Shown here: positions 17,014-25,556 of the stretch, in pieces
How the letters are laid out: each line of letters opens with the position of its first letter
Position numbering within the stretch: the first letter of the stretch is position 1
Assembly (NCBI GenBank): GCA_964236695.1
Contig: CAXSFU010000011.1
Coordinates: 1-64,000, forward strand
DNA from: CAXSEF01 sp964236695
Lineage (GTDB): Bacteria > Pseudomonadota > Alphaproteobacteria > Acetobacterales > Acetobacteraceae
Direction: 5' to 3'
DNA: 64,000 nucleotides
Position numbers and translations under genes: made by a program
Notes under the pieces: model-generated
Told to the model about the DNA's origin: nothing
What the model saw: the letters and a program-made list of their open reading frames with translations, nothing else
Database searches by the model: none

Positions 17014-19620
17014 ATGACCCACCCGAGCGACCCCACGGCCCGCCCCGCAGCCGCCCCCGACCCGGGCCCGCTGCGCCCCGAGCGCCTGTTCCGGCCGCGC
17101 AGCGTGGTCCTGCTCGGCGCCGGCACCGCCGACGGCGCCCGCCTCGCCGTCAACCTCGCCGCCTTTCCCGGCCGGGTGCTGCGCGCCGACACCCCGGCCG
17201 GGATCGCGGCCCTCCCGGAAGCGGCCGACCTCGCCCTCGTGGCCGTCCCCTCGGCCGAGGTCGCCCCCGCGCTCGCCGCCCTCGGCCGCCGCGGCACCAC
17301 CCTGGCCGTGGTGACCTCCGCCATGCCCGGCGGCCACGCCGCCCTGCGCGAGGCCGGGCTCGCCGCCGGCGTGCGCGCCATGGGCCCGAACTCCTTCGGC
17401 CTGTGCGTGCCCGCCCTCGGCCTCAACGCCTCGCTCGCCCACCTGCCGCCCCGGCCGGGACGCATCGCCCTGGTGTCGCAGTCCGCCTCGCTGTGCCGCG
17501 CCGTGCTCGACTGGTCCGGCCCCAACGGCGTGGGCTTCAGCCACATCGTCGGCATCGGCAACAACGCCGGCCTTGGCCTCGGCTTCGCGGTCACCCTGGA
17601 CTGGCTGTCGCGCGACCCGGGCACCGGCGCGATCCTGCTCGACATGCGCAGGCTGCACGACCGGCGCGGCTTCATCTCCGCGGCCCGCGCCGCCTCGCGC
17701 CTGCGCCCGGTCGTGGCCATCCGCCCGGGCGGCCGCCTGCTCGACGAGGACGGCGCCGCGGAGGCCGTGTTCGAGGCCGCGCTGCGCCGCGCCGGCATCC
17801 TGTGCGTGCGCCGCTACGAGGACCTCCTTGCCGCCGCCGAAACTCTGACCCGCGCACGGCCCGCCCGCCACGACACGCTGGCGATCGTCACCGGCTCGAT
17901 CAGCCTCGGCCGCCTGACCGCGGACGCCGCCCTCGGCTCCGGCATCGTCCTGCACCGCCCGGACGGGCCCGCCGCCGCCGCCCTGCGCGCCACCCTGCCG
18001 GTCACCCTGGAGCGCGGCGTGCTGCAGGTCGGCGCCGACGCCCCCACCCGGCTCGCCGAGGCCTGCGCCATGGTCTCCGCCGAGCCCGGCCTGGGCGGCA
18101 TCCTCGCCGTGCTCGCCCCCACCGGAACCGCCGACGAGGCGGGCGTCGCCGCCCTGGCCGCCTGCGCCGCCGCCACCCGCCTGCCGCTGCTCGCCTGCGT
18201 GCTCGGCGAAAGCACCGGCGCCGGCCTGCGCGCGGTGCTCGCCGCCGCCGGCCTGCCGGTGTTCGCCTCGCCGGAGCAGGCGGTGCGCGGCTTCCTGCAC
18301 CTGGTGCAGCAGCGTCAGGCGGCCGCCGCCGCGCGCGAGCTGCCGCCTGGCACGCTGGCCGACCTGCACCCCGACCGCGCCCGCGCCCGCGCCCTGCTCG
18401 ACAGCGCCGCCCGCGAGGGCCGCGCCACGCTGTGGCCCGAGGAGTCGCTCGCCCTGCTCGCCGCCTACGGCATCGCCGTGCCGCCCTGGCGCGTCGCCCT
18501 CGACCCCGACGCCGCCGCCGCCGCCGCCCTCGCCGTCGGCCTCCCGGTGAGCCTGCAGCGCCGCGCCCGGCACCCCCGGGGCGACGCCGCGCCCGACCCT
18601 GGCCGCCCCGACTGCCTCGACGCCGCCGACGCGGCCGGCGCCGGCGCCGCGGCCCGCCGCCTCCTCGCCGACGGCTCGCCGCACGGCGTCCTGGTGCGCC
18701 ACCGCCCGCCGCCGGCCCGCGCGCTGTCGATCCACGTCGCCGACGACCCGGTGTTCGGCCCGGCCATCGCCTTCGGCCCCGGCGGCGGCGCGGCGCGGGT
18801 GGTGCACGACCAGGCCCACGAGCTGCCGCCGCTCAACCTCGCGCTCGCCCACGCCCTGCTCGGCCGCACCGACGTCGGCCGCCTGCTCGCGACCCTCGCC
18901 GACACCGCCGCCGCCAGCCCCGACGCCGTCGCCGACACCCTGGTGCGCGTCAGCCAGATGCTCGTCGACCTGCCCGCGCTCGCCGCGCTGGACCTCGACC
19001 CGCTGCTCGCCACCGCCACCGGCGCCATCGCCGTCGCCGCCACGATCCGCCTGCGCCCCCCGCCCGCGCCGCAGGCCGCCGACCTCGCCATTGCTCCCTA
19101 CCCGGACCACCTGGCCCGCCCCTGGACCTCGCGCGGCGGCACAACCTACCTGCTGCGCCCGATCCGCCCCGAGGACGCCCAGGCCCACGACGCCCTGTTC
19201 TACCGTCTCGACCCCGAGGACATCCGCTTCCGCTTCTTCGGCGGCCGCCCCCGGCTGTCCGCCGAACAGGCCGTGCGCCTGACCCAGATCGACTACGTCC
19301 GCGAGATGGCCTTCGTCGCCGTGCGCGGCGCCGACACCGTGGGCGTCAGCCGCCTGCTCCGCCCAGGCCCCGGCGAGCGCGGCGCAGAGGCCGAGTTCGC
19401 CGTCCTCGTCGAGCCCGCCGCGAAAGGGCAAGGCCTCGCCACCGCCCTGATGCGCTGCCTGCTCGACTGGGCGGCGGCGCAGGGCGTGCCGCGCGTCACC
19501 GGCCTGATCCTGACGGAGAACGCGCCCATGCTCGCCTTCGCCCGCAGCCTCGGCTTCGCCCTCAGGCACGACCCGGATGATACGGAGGTCATGCAGGCCA
19601 CCCTCGAGCTGCACGGCTGA
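17014..19620 (+). CDS. NDP-forming acyl-CoA synthetase-like protein fused to a GNAT acetyltransferase (Pat family)
   Basis: 868 residues. Order of domains: CoA-binding Rossmann domain (LFRPRSVVLLGAG), succinyl-CoA-ligase-like domains (GPNSFGLCVPALGLNASL, RIALVSQSASLCRAVLDWSG), an ATP-grasp-like region (about 450-690) and a C-terminal GNAT domain (about 700-868: LLRPIRPEDAQAHDALFYRL, AEFAVLVEPAAKGQGLATALM). This layout is that of PatZ/Pde2-type protein lysine acetyltransferases that acetylate acetyl-CoA synthetase and other enzymes. The ligase half diverges from true ADP-forming synthetases (for example SQSAS rather than SQSGA), so it may be a CoA or acetyl-CoA sensor. The ATG at 17014 follows AGGACCGCC. 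It is convergent with bioD. Confidence 0.9.
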   Translation: MTHPSDPTARPAAAPDPGPLRPERLFRPRSVVLLGAGTADGARLAVNLAAFPGRVLRADTPAGIAALPEAADLALVAVPSAEVAPALAALGRRGTTLAVVTSAMPGGHAALREAGLAAGVRAMGPNSFGLCVPALGLNASLAHLPPRPGRIALVSQSASLCRAVLDWSGPNGVGFSHIVGIGNNAGLGLGFAVTLDWLSRDPGTGAILLDMRRLHDRRGFISAARAASRLRPVVAIRPGGRLLDEDGAAEAVFEAALRRAGILCVRRYEDLLAAAETLTRARPARHDTLAIVTGSISLGRLTADAALGSGIVLHRPDGPAAAALRATLPVTLERGVLQVGADAPTRLAEACAMVSAEPGLGGILAVLAPTGTADEAGVAALAACAAATRLPLLACVLGESTGAGLRAVLAAAGLPVFASPEQAVRGFLHLVQQRQAAAAARELPPGTLADLHPDRARARALLDSAAREGRATLWPEESLALLAAYGIAVPPWRVALDPDAAAAAALAVGLPVSLQRRARHPRGDAAPDPGRPDCLDAADAAGAGAAARRLLADGSPHGVLVRHRPPPARALSIHVADDPVFGPAIAFGPGGGAARVVHDQAHELPPLNLALAHALLGRTDVGRLLATLADTAAASPDAVADTLVRVSQMLVDLPALAALDLDPLLATATGAIAVAATIRLRPPPAPQAADLAIAPYPDHLARPWTSRGGTTYLLRPIRPEDAQAHDALFYRLDPEDIRFRFFGGRPRLSAEQAVRLTQIDYVREMAFVAVRGADTVGVSRLLRPGPGERGAEAEFAVLVEPAAKGQGLATALMRCLLDWAAAQGVPRVTGLILTENAPMLAFARSLGFALRHDPDDTEVMQATLELHG

Positions 19621-19627
19621 AGGAAGG

Positions 19628-19665
19628 GCAGCAAGGCCAGGGCTCTGCCCTGGACCGGCATCTGG
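19628..19665. repeat. Family B intergenic repeat, partial copy B4
   Basis: Only one terminus is present: GCAAGGCCAGGGCTCTGCCC followed by TGGACCGGC. It starts within ten bases of the preceding stop codon. The second half of the element is missing. Confidence 0.6.
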
Positions 19666-19720
19666 AAGCGTCCGTCTCTACGTTTTATCTCATCAGGCGA
19701 GACGTTTCGGCGTCCCGAAT

Positions 19721-19802
19721 GTCCTGCGGCGCAGGACAGGCACCCCTCCGGACCCCCGTTTCGTCCCGCGCCGCAGGACACGTTTGTCCCGTCCCGCAGG
19801 AC
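19721..19802. repeat. Local inverted-repeat cluster around GTCCTGC
   Basis: A palindrome GTCCTGC-GGC-GCAGGAC at 19721-19737 is followed by related GCCGCAGGAC (about 19777-19788) and CCGCAGGACG (about 19794-19803). It lies between convergent genes (stops at 19620 and 19821) and is unlike families A and B. It may be a terminator or a degenerate repeat. Confidence 0.5.
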
Positions 19803-19820
19803 GCGCCCGACCCGGCCCTC

Positions 19821-20492
19821 TCACCCCCCCAGCCACCACTCCGCCACCCGCGCGAACGTCGCCTCCCCCCCGCCGCGCGGCACCGCCAGCACCGGGCACG
19901 GCGCCACCTGCGCCTCCAGCGCCGCCACCGTCTCGCCCAGCCCCACGCCGCTGCCCACCGTCTCGCTGACCAGCAGCGCCAGCACCGCCACCCCCCGCGC
20001 CCGCAGCACCGCCAGCGCCGTCAGGCTGTGGCTGATCGTGCCCAGGGAGCTCCCCGCCACCACCACCGCCGGGCACCCCAGCCCCGCCACCCAGTCCAGC
20101 ACGCCCCGCCGCCCGTCCAGCGGCACCATCACCCCGCCCACCCCCTCGACCAGCAGCGCCCCGCCCGCGGCCTCCGCCCCCCGGCACACGTCCAGCACCG
20201 CCTCCAGCGAGATCGCCCGCCCTTCCCGCCGCGCCGCCATGTCCGGCGACAGCGGCGCGGCGAAGCGGAACGGCGAGCACGCCGCCACCGACTCCGGCGT
20301 CACCGCCCGCCCGAGCGCGCCCAGCAGCACCGCCGCATCCGTCTCGCCAAGGCGAGCGGGGTCATGGCCGCTGGCCACCGGCTTGAGCGCCTCCACCCGC
20401 GCGCCACGGGCCAGCGCCGCGCGGATCAGGCCCGCGGACACGTAGGTCTTGCCGACGTCGGTGCCGGTCGCGGTCACGAACAGGGTGGGCAT
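19821..20492 (-). CDS. bioD: Dethiobiotin synthetase
   Basis: Closes the ureido ring of dethiobiotin from 7,8-diaminononanoate, CO2 and ATP, the step before BioB. The 223-residue protein starts at ATG 20492 (MPTLFVTATGTDVGKT), preceded by a GGAG ribosome site, and carries the P-loop GTDVGKTYVSAG. The catalytic lysine region is EALKPVASGHD, with the conserved VEGVGGVMVPL later. It is downstream of bioF on the same strand, separated by repeat B5, and should be in one transcript unless the repeat terminates transcription. Confidence 0.95.
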   Translation of the reverse strand: MPTLFVTATGTDVGKTYVSAGLIRAALARGARVEALKPVASGHDPARLGETDAAVLLGALGRAVTPESVAACSPFRFAAPLSPDMAARREGRAISLEAVLDVCRGAEAAGGALLVEGVGGVMVPLDGRRGVLDWVAGLGCPAVVVAGSSLGTISHSLTALAVLRARGVAVLALLVSETVGSGVGLGETVAALEAQVAPCPVLAVPRGGGEATFARVAEWWLGG

Positions 20493-20501
20493 GGCGACTC
20501 C

Positions 20502-20663
20502 GCAAGCAAGGCAAGGCCAGGGCTCTGCCCTGGACCCGCTGGGGGCGAGCGCCCCCAGACCCGCACACATAAGGGAAGAGCGGGAGGTGCCTCCGGCCCA
20601 AGTCGAGGTTTCCAAAGGCTCGCCTTTGGCGGGGTCCAGGGGCAGAGCCCCTGGCCTTCCTTG
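20502..20663. repeat. Family B intergenic repeat, copy B5
   Basis: Near-complete copy with both inverted termini: GCAAGGCCAGGGCTCTGCCC on the left and GGGGCAGAGCCCCTGGCCTT on the right. Internal modules are GGGGGCG/CGCCCCC and CCAAAGGC/GCCTTTGG. The right end abuts the bioF stop codon and the left end lies about ten bases from the bioD start. Confidence 0.8.
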
Positions 20664-21827
20664 CTACCTCCTCAGCCCCCGCACCACCCCCGCCAGCCGG
20701 TCCACGTCCTCCTCCCCATGCCGCGCCATGAAGGTGAACCGCAGCCGCGCCGTCCCCTCCGCCACGGTGGGCGGCCGGATCGCCGACACCAGGAACCCCT
20801 CCGCTTCCAGCGCCCGCGACCCCGCCAGCGCCGCCTCCGCCGTCCCCAGCACCAGCGGCACGATCGGGCTCTGCGCCTCCGCCAGCCCCGCCGCGCGCGC
20901 GAACCTGCGCGCCAGCCCCAGCGGCCGCGCCGCATACCCCGGCTCCGCCGCGATCACGTCCAGCGCCGCGGAGGCTCCCGCCACCACCCCCGGCGGCAGC
21001 CCGGTCGAGTAGATGAACGGCCGCGCCCGCGTGCGGATCAGGTCGACCACCGCCTGCGACGCGCACAGGTAGCCGCCGTAGCCGCCCGCCGCCTTGGACA
21101 GCGTGCCCATCTGCAGCGCCACGGCCGCCGGCGGCTCGAACGCGTGCGCCGACCCGCGCCCGCCGCCCAGCACCCCCAGCCCGTGCGCGTCGTCCACCAT
21201 CAGCCACGCGTCGTGCGCCTCCGCCAGCGCCGACAGCGCGGGCAGCGGCGCCAGGTCGCCGTCCATGGAGAACACCCCGTCGGTCAGCACCATCGCCCGC
21301 GGATGCGCCCCCCGCTCCGCCGCCAGCAGCTCGGCCAGATGCGCCACCTCGTTGTGCCGGAACGCCACCACCCGCGCCCCGGCGAGCTGCGCCCCCGCCC
21401 ACAGGCACGCGTGCGCCAGCGCGTCCACCAGCACCAGGTCGCGCGGCCCGACCAGCGCCGGCACGATCCCCGCGTTCGCCAGATACCCCGAGCCGAACAC
21501 GCACGCCGCCTCCGTCCCCTTCAGCCGCGCCAGCCTGCCTTCCAGCCCGGCGAACAGCGCATGGTTGCCGCTCACCAGACGCGACGCCCCCGCCCCGGTG
21601 CCATGCCGACGCGTCGCCTCGACGGCCGCCGCGACCACCGCCGGATGCGTCGCCAGGTTGAGGTAGTCGTTGCAGCAGAACGACAGCAGCCGCCGTCCGC
21701 CGCGCTCGACCCACGCCCCGCCCGAGGGCTCCCCGGCATCGCGCGTGGTCTCGGACAGCGTGCGACGAAGCTTGCGGCGCTCCAGCCCCGCGAGCTTGTC
21801 CAGGGCGAACGCGTCGAGCGAGTGCAT
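20664..21827 (-). CDS. bioF: 8-amino-7-oxononanoate synthase
   Basis: PLP enzyme that condenses pimeloyl thioester with alanine, the first ring-assembly step of biotin synthesis. The 387-residue protein starts at ATG 21827 with an AAGGAG site eight bases upstream. It shows SFCCNDYLNLATHP, GAGASRLVSGNH, the DDAHGLGVLG motif and the PLP lysine in MGTLSKAAGGYGGYL. Together with bioD it forms the minus-strand half of the biotin cluster. bioB and bioA are on the opposite strand beyond a large RTX-like gene. No BioR-type operator was recognised upstream. Confidence 0.95.
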   Translation of the reverse strand: MHSLDAFALDKLAGLERRKLRRTLSETTRDAGEPSGGAWVERGGRRLLSFCCNDYLNLATHPAVVAAAVEATRRHGTGAGASRLVSGNHALFAGLEGRLARLKGTEAACVFGSGYLANAGIVPALVGPRDLVLVDALAHACLWAGAQLAGARVVAFRHNEVAHLAELLAAERGAHPRAMVLTDGVFSMDGDLAPLPALSALAEAHDAWLMVDDAHGLGVLGGGRGSAHAFEPPAAVALQMGTLSKAAGGYGGYLCASQAVVDLIRTRARPFIYSTGLPPGVVAGASAALDVIAAEPGYAARPLGLARRFARAAGLAEAQSPIVPLVLGTAEAALAGSRALEAEGFLVSAIRPPTVAEGTARLRFTFMARHGEEDVDRLAGVVRGLRR

Positions 21828-22098
21828 TGCTGGCTCCTTGCAGCGGAGGGCGACCGAATCGGCGAACCGGCCGGTACGCCCGCAACCGGCCGCCTCCGGA
21901 TTGCGCGTGCAGTCGCCCATCGCTGCATCCGGTGCAACCTTGCATTGCCGCGCCACCCTGCCATGTTCGCGCCGGGATGGTGCAGCGCCGCCGGTCTGCC
22001 ACATTAATGGTTCAGAGACTATATTCCTGCGACACTGCATCCAAAATGGCATCGTCGCACGAACCCGCCTGCGGCCGACACATCGAACCGGAGCCACC
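21828..22098. other. Divergent intergenic region, bioF / RTX-like gene
   Basis: 271 bases that should hold promoters for both directions. GC falls around 21995-22050 (CACATTAATGG, GACTATATTCC), a plausible promoter zone for the plus-strand gene, but no -35/-10 pair is convincing. No TTATCTATAA-like BioR box was seen. Confidence 0.4.
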
Positions 22099-24282
22099 GT
22101 GAGCGACTCCTACCCGAGCTACAGCATCCAGCCCGCCGCGGCGTTCGATCCCAGAATTGGCCTGAACGTGTCATCCGACGATCCCGCCGCCACCCTGGCC
22201 GCGGAGCTGTCGGCGCTCGGCCTCGCCTCGGTGCGCGCGTCCGCCACCACCACGCCGGAAGCCAGCACGCTCGCGAGCCTCGCCGCCAGGGGCATCGGCA
22301 TCGACCTGGTGCTCGCCCCTGGCCAGAGCGTCGCGGCACTGGTCTCCATCGCCCAGCAGATCGACGCCGCAACGCCCGGTGCCGTGGCGTTCCTCGAAGG
22401 CCCCGACCTCGTCGCCGACCCCGGCTACGCCTACACGCCGCCCGGCTCCTCGACCGCGCTGACCGGCGACGCCGCCGGCGACCAGGCCAGCGCCGACCTC
22501 GTCTCCGCGGTCGGCAGCAGCAGCGGCCTCGGGGGCGTGGCCACCGTCAGCTACAGCACCTCCGTCGCCGCCACCGCCACCGCGCAGGCCAGCCCGACTT
22601 GGCTCAACATCAACCCCGGCGACGTGGCGCTGTCCAGCCCCGCCGACGCCCTGTCCGCCGCGCAGGACGCCGCCACCGTCAATGCCAACGTCGCCAACCC
22701 GCAGTACGTCGTGGCCAACCTGGGCGGCAGCGCGCCCGCCACCCTGCTCGACGGCCTGCTCGACGCGCAGTTCCGCTACGGCTTCTCGTCCACCTCCAGC
22801 ACGTCCGGCAGCGGCACTGCCGCCACCACCACCTACACGAACGTGCCGCCCCCCACCTTCCTTGCCGCCGCCACCACGGCCACGACCTCGCCCGCCGCCT
22901 TGACCAGCAACGGCACCCTGACCGCGGCCGGCGCCGCCTTCGTCAACCTTGGCGCCCTGATCTCGTCCGGCACGGCCGGCTCGTCGGCGGGCGGCTCGCT
23001 GTCGCTGTGGATCGACCCCTACGAGCAGGGCGTCCAGTACGACGAGAACGTCGAGGTGTTCGCAGGCCCCGGCGGCAGCGCCGACATCCTGGTCTGGGGC
23101 GACGCGGAAGCGCCGAGCACCTCCGGGCACGGCCCGTCCACCGTCCGGTTCGCCACGACCCAGTCCAGCGTCCAGGTGTTCGACCCGACCCAGGGCACCA
23201 CCGCCGTCGCCAGCTTCGCCAACCTGTCCGAGCTGGACATCACCAACTCGCCCGACGGCCCCCTGGTGATCCGGGTGTCCAACGACACAGCCGCGTCCGC
23301 CTCGGGCACCGCCGGCACCTACGCTGGCGTCATCATTCCGCCCAGCACCACCGGAACCGGCACCAGCACCACTGGCACCAGCACGGGCGGCACCAGCACC
23401 ACCGGCACAAGCACTGCCGGCACCAGCACCGCCGGCACGACCACCTCCTCCGGCGTCACCACCACCGCCGGCGCGTCCGGCACCACCTTTGTCACCCCCG
23501 CCGCCGGGTCGAGCAGCGTGGCCGCCAGCGCCACCGGCAACGACGTCATCGACAGCCGCGGCACCGACACCATCGATGCGGGCGGCGGCACCGACATCGT
23601 CTACGCGTCCGGCCCAGCCGCCACCGTCATCGGCGGCTCGGGCAGCCTGGTGTTCATCGCCGGCGCCGGTGCCTACGCCGCCGGCGGCGGCACCGGCACC
23701 GACACACTCTACGGCGGCAGCGGCGCCAACACCCTGACCGGGGGCGCCGGCGCCAACAGCATCCTGGTTGCCGGCACCGGCAACGCCACCCTGTCCGGCG
23801 GCGCCGGCAGCGCCGCCGTGATGTTCGGCGGTCCCTCGACCACCAGCTTCCTCGGCAGCGTCGGCGGCAGCGACACGATGGTCGGCGGCACCGGCACCAA
23901 CAGCTTCGCCATGACCCAGGGCGACGTCGCCTTCGGCGGCCCCGCCAGCACCGACACCTTCTACACCGGCGCCGGCAGCGCCCTGATCGTGGAAGGCGGC
24001 GGCCCGACCGCGGTGGTCCTCGGCACCGGCACCGCCACGATGTTCGCCGGCGGCGGCGCGGACACCTACGTCGTGACCAGCGGCCTCGCCGCCCAGGCCG
24101 GCATCGTCGGCTTCAAGGCCGGTGACCGCCTTTCCCTGTCCGGCTTCACCGCGCCCCAGGCCTCGTCCGCCCTGTCCGCCGCCGCCACCGGCGCCTTCGG
24201 CACCATCCTGGCCCTGCCCGACGGCACCAGGATCACCCTGTACGGCACCCAGCTTTCCGCCGCGCAGATCACCACCGCCTGA
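22099..24282 (+). CDS. Large secreted RTX-like repeat protein with eroded glycosidase-like N-terminus
   Basis: 727 residues from GTG 22099, which has a GGAG site five bases upstream. Residues 1-300 contain a pattern reminiscent of a TIM-barrel glycosidase (RIGLNVSSDD, LGLASVRAS, GIGIDLVLAPGQ, AVAFLEGPDLV) but without recognisable catalytic residues. Residues 300-410 are beta-rich. Residues 417-455 form a Thr/Gly/Ser linker made of five-residue units (TSTTG, TSTAG). Residues 470-680 are Gly/Asp/Asn-rich repeats (TDTLYGGSGANTLTGG), like haemolysin-type calcium-binding repeats but with many Asp replaced. There is no N-terminal signal peptide, so type I secretion through a C-terminal signal is likely. 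It separates bioFD from bioBA. Confidence 0.75.
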   Translation: MSDSYPSYSIQPAAAFDPRIGLNVSSDDPAATLAAELSALGLASVRASATTTPEASTLASLAARGIGIDLVLAPGQSVAALVSIAQQIDAATPGAVAFLEGPDLVADPGYAYTPPGSSTALTGDAAGDQASADLVSAVGSSSGLGGVATVSYSTSVAATATAQASPTWLNINPGDVALSSPADALSAAQDAATVNANVANPQYVVANLGGSAPATLLDGLLDAQFRYGFSSTSSTSGSGTAATTTYTNVPPPTFLAAATTATTSPAALTSNGTLTAAGAAFVNLGALISSGTAGSSAGGSLSLWIDPYEQGVQYDENVEVFAGPGGSADILVWGDAEAPSTSGHGPSTVRFATTQSSVQVFDPTQGTTAVASFANLSELDITNSPDGPLVIRVSNDTAASASGTAGTYAGVIIPPSTTGTGTSTTGTSTGGTSTTGTSTAGTSTAGTTTSSGVTTTAGASGTTFVTPAAGSSSVAASATGNDVIDSRGTDTIDAGGGTDIVYASGPAATVIGGSGSLVFIAGAGAYAAGGGTGTDTLYGGSGANTLTGGAGANSILVAGTGNATLSGGAGSAAVMFGGPSTTSFLGSVGGSDTMVGGTGTNSFAMTQGDVAFGGPASTDTFYTGAGSALIVEGGGPTAVVLGTGTATMFAGGGADTYVVTSGLAAQAGIVGFKAGDRLSLSGFTAPQASSALSAAATGAFGTILALPDGTRITLYGTQLSAAQITTA

Positions 24283-24297
24283 CCGCGGCCGCCGCCC

Positions 24298-24323
24298 GGG
24301 GCGCGTGCCGCCGCACGCGCCCC
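24298..24323 (+). terminator. Hairpin terminator candidate after RTX-like gene
   Basis: Perfect 10-base stem GGGGCGCGTG/CACGCGCCCC with loop CCGCCG, starting 15 bases after the stop codon and followed by TTGCCTG rather than a true T-run. Confidence 0.6.
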
Positions 24324-24398
24324 TTGCCTGCGCCCTCCAGGCTGGCCAAACCAGCCGCCAGGCACCGCGCGACGCCCGCGCCGATGGAGGACCCGTGC

Positions 24399-25415
24399 AT
24401 GTCCGTCACCCTGCAGCATGCCTCCCCGGCAGCCCACGCCTCGGCGCGCCCCGCCCCCGAAGCCCCGCCCACGCCGCGCCACGACTGGACCCGCGCCGAG
24501 GTCCGCGCCCTGCTCGACCTCCCGTTCCCCGAGCTGATGTTCCGCGCGCAGACGACCCACCGCGCCCGCTTCGACCCGACCCGCATCCAGGTCGCCACCC
24601 TGCTGTCGATCAAGACCGGCGGCTGCCCCGAGGACTGCGCCTACTGCCCGCAGAGCGCGCGCCACGCGCAGACCGTCCCCGCCAGCCGCCTCCTGCGCGT
24701 GGCCCAGGTGCTCGACGCCGCCCGCGCCGCCCGCGACGCCGGGGCCACCCGCTTCTGCATGGGCGCCGCCTGGCGCTCGCCGAAGGACCACGAGCTCGAC
24801 GAGGTCTGCGAGATGGTCGACGGCGTGCGCGCCCTCGGCCTGGAAAGCTGCGCCACCCTGGGCATGCTCAGCGCCCCCCAGGCACAGCGCCTCGGGGCCG
24901 CCGGCCTGGACTTCTACAACCATAACCTCGACACCTCGCCCGAGCACTACGGCGCCATCATCACCACCCGCACCTACCAGGACCGCCTCGACACGCTCGG
25001 GCACGTCCGCGACGCCGGCGTGCACGTGTGCTGCGGCGGCATCGTCGGCATGGGCGAGGACGAGGACGCCCAGGCCGGCCTGCTGCACGCGCTCGCCACC
25101 CTGCCGCGCCACCCGGAAAGCGTGCCGATCAACATGCTGGTCCGCGTCGAGGGCACCCCGCTCGGCGACCAGCCCGCCACCGACCCGATCCGCTTCGTGC
25201 GCGTCATCGCCACCGCCCGCATCCTGATGCCGCGCTCCACCATCCGCCTCGCCGCCGGCCGCGAGGGCATGAGCGACGAGACCCAGGCCCTGTGCCTCCT
25301 CGCCGGCGCCGCCTCGATCTTCGGAGGCAGCCGCCTGCTCACCACGCCGAACCCGGGCGAGGACCGCGACGCGGCGCTGCTCGCACGGCTGGGGATGACG
25401 GCGACGGCAGGGTAG
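24399..25415 (+). CDS. bioB: Biotin synthase
   Basis: Radical SAM enzyme that inserts sulphur into dethiobiotin. The 338-residue protein has the SAM iron-sulphur motif CX3CX2C at Cys76, Cys80 and Cys83 (GGCPEDCAYCPQS). Further family signatures are RFCMGAAWRSPKD, YNHNLDTSPEHY and CCGGIVGMGE (Cys ligands of the second cluster). The ATG at 24399 was chosen over 24384 because GGAGG lies eight bases before it. bioA follows on the same strand after repeat B6. Confidence 0.96.
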   Translation: MSVTLQHASPAAHASARPAPEAPPTPRHDWTRAEVRALLDLPFPELMFRAQTTHRARFDPTRIQVATLLSIKTGGCPEDCAYCPQSARHAQTVPASRLLRVAQVLDAARAARDAGATRFCMGAAWRSPKDHELDEVCEMVDGVRALGLESCATLGMLSAPQAQRLGAAGLDFYNHNLDTSPEHYGAIITTRTYQDRLDTLGHVRDAGVHVCCGGIVGMGEDEDAQAGLLHALATLPRHPESVPINMLVRVEGTPLGDQPATDPIRFVRVIATARILMPRSTIRLAAGREGMSDETQALCLLAGAASIFGGSRLLTTPNPGEDRDAALLARLGMTATAG

Positions 25416-25419
25416 GGAG

Positions 25420-25548
25420 GAAGCGAGGTTGAGGCTCTGCCTCAAACTCCGCCAAAGGCAAGCCTTTGGAACCCACTTCTTAAGTAAGGCCGGTCCAGGG
25501 GCGGCTCGCCTCTGGCGGGTCTGGGCAGAGCCCAGCCTTGCTTGCTCG
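25420..25548. repeat. Family B intergenic repeat, copy B6
   Basis: Modules: GAGGCTCTGCCTC palindrome, CCAAAGGCAAGCCTTTGG palindrome, CCAGGGGC/GCCTCTGG, and the right end GGGCAGAGCCCAGCCTTGCTT. It begins about five bases after the bioB stop and ends about ten bases before bioA. Confidence 0.8.
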
Positions 25549-25556
25549 CTTGCCCG

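Noticed and set aside
21828..22098. BioR operator upstream of bioF
   Set aside because: No sequence close to the known TTATCTATAA-type site was found.
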